From Apiotrichum sp. Y4204 (taxonomy: Eukaryota; Basidiomycota; Tremellomycetes; Trichosporonales; Trichosporonaceae): a stretch of DNA of 64,000 bases. The stretch is from positions 1,364,001-1,428,000 of the forward strand of contig JAMYHL010000010.1 in the NCBI GenBank assembly GCA_025531455.1, given 5' to 3'. Both the position numbers and the translations under genes were made by a program. Below, piece by piece: positions 57,764 to 64,000 of the stretch. Numbering within the stretch: position 1 is the first letter of the stretch; each line of letters opens with the position of its first letter. The notes beneath the pieces were generated by a model. The model ran no database searches and was not told where the DNA came from. It was given only the letters and a program-made list of their open reading frames with translations.

Positions 57764-60700
57764 TCACGAAGGAGAGGGGAGAGAGGCACGACAAGAAGAA
57801 AAAAACAATGAAAAATCCTCGAAAAGGAGCCCAAGTTTAAAAGGTAATAAATAATAATAATAATCACCCTTCGCAATCGAAGCTCATTTCATACAGCTCT
57901 AATATCTCTGATAACCCTTTTGGCCATTAGCTTCGTACTCCCCTTTCATTAGAACAAAGCAGGCACGAATCTCCTAAAATCCCAAGCTCCAAGGTTATCA
58001 ACAATCACAACTGAACTGGACCCTGGCATGTGTGTTGACGACCTCTTGGCCTCTTGAACGTGTTTGTTGCGCGTTGCCCATCTGCGCGCACCCACCGGCC
58101 ACTGGTGAGCAGGTGAACAACCAGGCCAGTGCCCGTGTTGCGCGTTGTTTTGTTTGTCCTCGCGTCTGTGCTTTGGGGGTTTGTTTGTTTTGCATACCCC
58201 GCAATCGCAGACAAATGAGTGGCGCCACTCTGTCCTTTGGAAGCCCTGGTGTACTCCGCAGGTGCACAATCGAGCCACTGGTAACCATGACCATGGCGAT
58301 GAGCGACAAGAGCCTCGCAAGTGTAGATGGATCATAAGACAAGAAGCGGACGACATGGGCGTTACGCAAGAGGACGAAACGAGCAATTCCGTCGAAGGAA
58401 TGATGACTGCACAATTACTCTATGCAGTGTCAGCAGCGCCTCTGTGTAGGCCGTCACTGTGGTAATGGTGACTGGTGGTGACCAGCTGGCCCTAGGGCTC
58501 GAGTGCCCTGGCTAGCCCTGCTGCAACTCGATGGGGATGTCACCGAGGCGGGACCTGGTGTGAACGCCGTGTGCCGGACAGCAGGTGGTCACTGGATCAC
58601 TGGGGATACGTCGCTGAATCGCTGGCCAAGAGCGGTCACAGAGTCACGACGGCAGCTCGTATGTACGCTCGTAACGTGCAGCGTAACGTCCACCCTACAC
58701 AATTGCGCGTGTGCCATAAAATTACCCATCATCTGTCGCTGTTGCAGTACAGTACGCCCAGGTCCATTCCACAGCGACAAAGCCGACGGACATCCAGCAA
58801 TCTAGACAGCCACTGCCGCGGCGATGTCACCACTCGCCACTGCAATTACTACCATACTATTACGATGGAGGACGCAGGCCAGGGTGGGTGGCCAGCAGGA
58901 TGCACAACACACCAACTCGGTTCTGCAATTGTGCACGCGTAGACTGTCCGAGGCTGCGAGGCTGCTGATCTGCTGACCGAACGCTCACGCGTCGCCTAGA
59001 GCTCACAGGCTTACAGAATTACAGAATTACACAAAGTGTTCCAGCTCCGACACAATGGTGGATGGATCGTCTGCGTCGCGCGTCGTCATCTTCCCGCCCT
59101 CGGCTGGAGGGCCAGGCGGTGCGCAGCACTCCCGGCAGCGGCCGACAGGGTGGATTGCAGCGAGAACAATAGCCCCATAGCCCCCACAAGACGTCAGAGC
59201 CGTTACTGTCACGCCGCTCGCATTGCAACCACCGTGACACCCCCAGCTGGCCAGCTGGACACTCACTCGCCGTGTTTGCAGTTCTGAATTACTGAACGTC
59301 GCACATCCGCCGGCATCGGCCTGGCCGACAGTGCAACAGTCACCGGGATAGAATTTGGACCCGTGTATCCTCAGCGCGTCGAGGCCAAGTTCGCGGGGGT
59401 TTAGACTCCCAGACCCCAGGACCCACTTCGCGCTTTGTGGTGTTGCACGATCGCGGCACGTACCCGGATTGTGGTCTCGTAAGACCCGGAACTTCGGAGT
59501 TGCTCGGCTCCGCGGGGCCTGGGGGCTGGAGGCATCGCAGTGAGACTCACCGCGCTCCGCGTTCCAGCCTGCGGTATCGAGGCAACGAATATTCCCCGGT
59601 CGGCCATCTGTCGCCCCCCTGAGAGCATGCGAGTTCTGGTAGTGGGCCACCAACTATTCTTGCTGTTGGGTGGCCCCAGGCTGCGGACTGTCGACGGTGC
59701 CCTTCCCCTCCCCTCTACTCTACCTCGTCTTTTCTCCGCCCGGCCCGGCCCGCCGTGACGATCGCGCTCGTCGCGATCAGGGACGGGAATCGGGAGATTG
59801 TGTGCCTGTCTGTCAAGTTGCATGTCTGTCGTGCCCCGCTCGTGCGAGTCAACCAGTAGTCGTGCCAGTCATCAAAGCAAGAGCTCGGATGAGGCGCGAC
59901 GGGCTCGACGCTTTGCGTCGCTTATAGTGCAATGGGTGGTGCATGTGGTGTCGTATTGATGGACATTTATATCCATGCCGCATCTCTATTCAATCTATCT
60001 GAATCCATATCGTGGTTGAATTGCGCAATTGTGTGGAGTCTATCAGTAGAGTTGAATCTGTCGCGTGTGTCGTGTTTCATCGTCGATCGTCGATCAGTCT
60101 GGCCATCATCCACTGTGCACTGTGTGAGCATGTGAACATGTGCAGATTGTGCGAATTGTGATATTGTGCAAGTCTGTGATCTGTGCAAAAATGCAACAGG
60201 TGTGGCGGGGACAGTGCCACTTGTTCCAACGACGATACCGTTGAAGCGTAGCGATGCCCCGCCTCCCTATCAGTCTCCCCTAGTTCCCCCAGCTCCGCCG
60301 CTTCCAGTCCGCCCCATGTCTCGAGAGGCCTCGGTGTCGACATGACATTCTGGGCCAGCAGTGAGGCATTCGCAGGATCGTGGGTTCGCCAGGTCGATGG
60401 GATTCTGGTACACAGACTACCCGGAAGCTCGGCCAAGCGGTCAAGATGCAGATCCGCAGAGACGCTGACCGTCCTGGATCCTGGCCATGCGTCACTATAG
60501 CTGTATCCCTACTCTCCGAGCACGAGGTATCCCATGAACCCCGCTGGCCGCTCGTCAATCACCCAGGCCAGGGGTACCGGCACGGCGGTGGCGTTTCCGT
60601 CCCCGAGCCCCGGTGGCGGTGGCGCGGGACTGGGCGCCTTGCGCGCCTTGCGTCGGTGGATGTACCGTCCGGTTCTCGCGGTACTGGCGCCTCGCGATGC

Positions 60701-61106
60701 TGGCCCCTCGTAGCGAGGTGTGCTGACGAAATGAGGCTGTTTCTGATTCCAAGCTGATCACGACATGTGGTCGCTACGCGTGGGTATCCTGGATATTGGT
60801 AGTCAGCTTTGAGAGCCACATCCCAGACGGTGCCATGTTCTGGCCACGATTAGATAGTGAGCTCATGGAGCCTATAGAGCCTGAGCACTTGATATGCGGT
60901 ACAGATCCTGATATCTCATGCTTTCAAGTGTTTTGCTTCTCGTGTTGGTCAAAAGAGTTTGGATCGGGACTCACAGCTGACAGGTTGCTGCAGGTCGTCG
61001 TTATCGTTCAGGTGGTATACACTTGGGGGCTTCTCATATCGATGAACTGGCCTGCACCTGATGCCACGCACTTTTCATGCTCCCAGCACGCTGTTGATTG
61101 GGGAGC

Positions 61107-61116
61107 TTATATAAAG
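61107..61116 (+). promoter_or_regulatory. TATA box, Sec39-domain gene
   Basis: CTTATATAAAG lies about 135 bases upstream of the start codon at 61250, in an otherwise mixed sequence. Position fits a core promoter followed by a leader containing AGAACA-like repeats. Confidence 0.55.
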
Positions 61117-61249
61117 TCTTGCCTCAAGCTGGCGTCCATGACGGATGACATCGTTGGCCCTTTCGCTTCCACATCGCGTCCAGGCAAAGAGAACCAGAAC
61201 AAGAACAAGAAGACATCAAGACACACCCACTCTCAACACCACAATACAA

Positions 61250-64000
61250 ATGACAGACGACGACCCCCTGAGCGCCGGCGCGCTCCTCGCCTCCCCGCCC
61301 TCAACACTCACCCCCGCAGTCCTCTCGCGCTCCATCCCCGCCCTTCCCCCCGCAGCACAGGTGCTGGTGTGCGCCAACCTCGTGCTCGCAGGGCGCGTCA
61401 TTGACCAGCGGGCGCTGCGGTCCATCGTCGAGCTCGGTCTAGCCGGAGGAGAGGAGGAGGCAGCTCTGCTCGAAGGCGATGTGCGGGCGCGCCTCCTCGA
61501 GCGGGGGAGTAAATCCCCGCTCGTACGGCCGCAAACATCGAAATCAAAATCAATATCGCCGCTAGGGACATGGGAGGGATGGAGCGCACAAGACGTGTGT
61601 GCCCAAGTGGACAGTATCGCGGAGAGCGATGCGCCCCGCCGCGCGCTTATTGCCGGCCTTGCCGTGCTCCATGGTGCGCGGCGGCGGCTGGACACTTTCG
61701 ATGCGTTCTACCCCCCGACCGAGGAGGCGGCGGCACCGGCCCCGGCCCCGGCACCAGTGGACGATATGGAGGTGGATCTCGACGACGACCCGTGGGCGGA
61801 CGGGGGGAGTGAAGAGGGAAATGATGTGCCGCCCATACTGGACGACCCGTGGGCCGAGGACGGAGTGTACGAGTCCGTTCCGGTGGCAGTGCCGAAACCC
61901 GCGCTTCCCGAGAGGAGGGAGCCGCCGCCGATAGACGCCGCGACGTTTGTTCTCGAGTCGCTTGTCCTCTCCGCACTGTACTTTGCCACAGGGACGCACC
62001 TCTCCGCGCTGCGGATCACGGCGCAGCGGCACTCGGAGGAGCTGTGGCCGTTCCGCACCGCGCTCATCGAGGCTGTTCCCGGATGGGTGTCCCCTGGCGA
62101 CGAAGACTTTCTCCCGCTGCTCCTCGCAGAAGGAGACGAGGAGGAGGGGCCGTGGCCGCGCGGAAAAGTGGAACTCCTGGACTCGTCGCTTCTCGGCCTC
62201 GTCGCCCCGCAGTACGGCATTCCCTCGCTGCGGCCCCAGTCGGAGGACCTCTTCCCGGCCCAGCAGAACGCGCCGCTCACGAGTGAAGCCATCTCGCAGT
62301 GGTACATCTCCCACGTACTTGCGCTGGACGACCTCGGGCTGCTGGACGCCCAGCTCGCGTGGGTGCAGCACGGGACCGCGCTCGGCGTGGGTGGCCTCGA
62401 CGCGATCGGCGAGGAGCTCAGCCTCCTCTCGCGGCTCATCTACGACGCGAGCCTCACTCCCGAGCAGCTCGAGCAGTGGTCTCTCAAAAAGTGGCGCGAC
62501 GCGTCCGAGGAAGAGATTGTGCGCGCATACCTATCCAACGCGACACAGGACAGCGTCGTCACCGACCTCCGCAGACACGTCATGCCGTACCTGTACGTCC
62601 TGGAGGCGCGCGCCGAGCGCTCCGGGAATGCGGACCCGGATCTCGTCCCCCGCATGCTCCACGGCGCGATCCTCGACCTCCCCCTCTCATTAGCCATGTC
62701 CTGCTTTGAGGCTTCCAAGGCCACCCTTCCTGTTTCAGCCCGCCTCATCAAGGACGACAAGACAGTAGCGCGCCTTGCTCTCGCCGTTCTCTACGGCAGC
62801 GACGCGCAGGACGCGTGGTCCTCCTTTTCGGCCATCTTCGAGTGCCTCCCGGTCTGGGATGTGTCTGGCGGTGACGCAGATACCGATCGCGAGGCGACTG
62901 AAACGACTCTGGAATCAATCGCCGACTTTGTCCGCCCAACAGCATCCAGTGAAGGCGCACACTCTGCCCGCGACCTGTTCATGTTCTTCAAGCCTCTCCC
63001 ATTTGCGTCCCTCTCGCGTGCGCTGGACATTCTCGACGTCCACCTCGAGTCAGGCGAGATTCTCTCCCGCTACGGCGTGCGCGTCTATCTCCGCACGCTC
63101 CTCCAGTCGGCTCGTAAACGCGACGAGCAGGTAACTCTCGCAGAACAGATGGTGCGCCGCGGGAATGCGCGCGGCGATGAGCGCCGCTGGATCGGCCTGT
63201 GGGAGGACATGTGCCGCCTCCAGGGCGGGAACGACGCGCTCCTCCGCGGCGCGTTTGGCATGCTCTCAAAAGAGGAGATGATGCGTATCTTCCTCGGCGG
63301 CCTCCTCTCTTCTGGTTGTGAGTGGAAAATGATACAATGTGACCCCTGGTGCTGACAGCAGTCTTCCCCGTCGCTAAGAAGGTCATCCGGCGCCTCGAGC
63401 CCGAGGGATACTTTACCCCGCAGGATCTCGAAAAGGCGGTGCTCACGACGTCCAACGAGTTTTACATGCGTGCCGAGACGGGCAACATCCACACGGGCGA
63501 CATGAAGCTCGCGTACGAGTGGTGAGATTTGAAACTATCCCGCCGCAGTTCCGCACTGACATCAGCCTGTCGGTAGCGCCGCAGACGGACGCCATCCGTG
63601 CCGAACAGGACTTTATCCAGGCCACTTCGCGGATCACGTCCTTCCGCGCCCCGCAGCTCGCGAGCTTGACCCCCGCCGAGATCCGCCACACGCGCGACAA
63701 GCTCGACCTCGTGCGCCAGGTCCTCGCGACATCAGACGACGCGTACCGCCACCCGCCGATCATCCTCGAGCTCGCCGACAAGCTCGGATACCGGGGGGAT
63801 ACCGCCGCGCGCGCCGAGGTGCTCGCGATGATGTGCGATGCGGCCGTCGCCGCGGGCGAGTGGGGGATCGCCAAGGAGCGCGTCGACGAAATGGCCGCGA
63901 TGGTCGAGCCGGACACGACGACGGAAGAGGAAAGCAGGAAGAGTAAAGAGAGCAGGGACGCGGCAAAGGTCCGCGCAGTAACGTACCGCGCCTCGCTTGC
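61250..64000 (+). CDS. SEC39: Sec39-domain protein, 3' end cut by window
   Basis: Three exons in the window: 61250-63317, 63362-63521 and 63566 to the edge, giving at least 887 residues from MTDDDPLSAG. The 43- and 44-base introns end in CTGACAGCAG and CTGACATCAG. It is an all-helical, acidic protein without membrane segments. The middle (LLSRLIYDASLTPEQLEQW, then SEEEIVRAYLS, HVMPYLYVLEAR) and the end (AYECLSVAPQTDAIRAEQDFI, then FIQATSRI and RDKLDLVRQVLA) resemble the Sec39 domain of fungal Sec39/animal NAG. Sec39 is part of the Dsl1 tethering complex, which captures COPI vesicles at the ER. Two small Asp-rich repeats (LDDDPWADGG and LDDPWAEDG, about residues 175-205) are unusual. A reading frame open back to 61145 exists but ATG at 61250 gives the protein start. 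Family assignment is moderately strong. Confidence 0.8.

Larger units (their letters stand above)
54796..61249. other. Large divergent gene-poor interval
   Basis: About 6.4 kb between the kinase (-) and Sec39-like (+) start codons. From about 54800 to 57700 the minus strand is strongly pyrimidine-rich, like an extended kinase leader or promoter. Simple repeats occur: GACCCC at about 55811-55832, GAT at 57215-57233 and a long A run at 57736-57763 in a local AT-rich zone to about 57960. From 58000 to 61100 composition is normal but no frame has domains or splice logic. Possible noncoding RNA genes cannot be judged from sequence alone. Confidence 0.5.

Noticed and set aside
59027..59653. 208-codon minus-strand open frame with many Cys
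   Set aside because: It starts with GTG rather than ATG, has no recognisable domain, and no supporting splice or promoter signal.
1..64000. CRISPR arrays, insertion sequences, integrated virus or retroelement
   Set aside because: No spaced direct repeats, transposase, reverse transcriptase or long terminal repeats recognised on either strand.

Overview
The window is nuclear DNA from a fungus, most likely a basidiomycete yeast of the Tremellomycetes and probably Trichosporonales. That placement is inferred from GC-rich coding DNA, many very short introns (mostly 32-60 bases) with GTGAGT-like donors and a CTGAC/CTAAC branch site almost touching the acceptor AG, and the protein families present. 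I traced 14 protein-coding genes complete or nearly complete, one broken gene, one short ribosomal gene whose first exon is only a start codon, and one gene cut by the right edge. Nearly all exon joins were checked for frame arithmetic. No tRNA, rRNA, CRISPR array, virus or intact transposon was recognised.

Layout, left to right. 1-5758: no supported gene. 5759-9512 (-): Pps1-type dual-specificity phosphatase. 12130-16105 (-): Rad1/XPF repair nuclease in 17 exons. 16456-17096 (+): Aim41/YqeY-like mitochondrial protein. 17219-19488 (-): FCP1-homology protein with a degenerate catalytic motif. 19977-21584 (+): ferrochelatase. 21744-23307 (-): class I/II aminotransferase. 23835-25038 (+): dienelactone-hydrolase-like protein. 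26254-27335 (-): F-box-like protein broken by a frameshift. 27839-28796 (-) and 29901-30670 (+): ribosomal proteins eL8 and eL38, divergent. 31070-32998 (-): MFS drug:H+ antiporter. 34759-36441 (-): Mmm1 of the ERMES complex. 39023-41269 (+): unrecognised Ser/Pro-rich protein. 42818-43774 (+): cytochrome b5. 43967-45610 (-): TAF4-like TFIID subunit. 46320-50245 (+): ISWI remodeller. 50746-54795 (-): Kin4-type kinase. 61250-64000 (+): Sec39-domain protein, 3' end outside the window.

The genes are mostly housekeeping and do not form one pathway. Several act in mitochondria or on heme (ferrochelatase, Aim41-like, Mmm1, cytochrome b5). TAF4/ISWI and eL8/eL38 are divergent pairs that may share promoters. 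Large gaps (1-5.7 kb, 9.5-12.1 kb, 36.4-39.0 kb, 54.8-61.2 kb) carry pyrimidine-rich leader-like tracts on the coding strand of the neighbouring gene.

I did not find a convincing new multi-gene system. The items most worth checking are the compact intron design with micro-exons, the broken F-box-like gene, two phosphatase-fold domains that lack catalytic residues, the unrecognised 748-residue protein, and the few unusually long introns.
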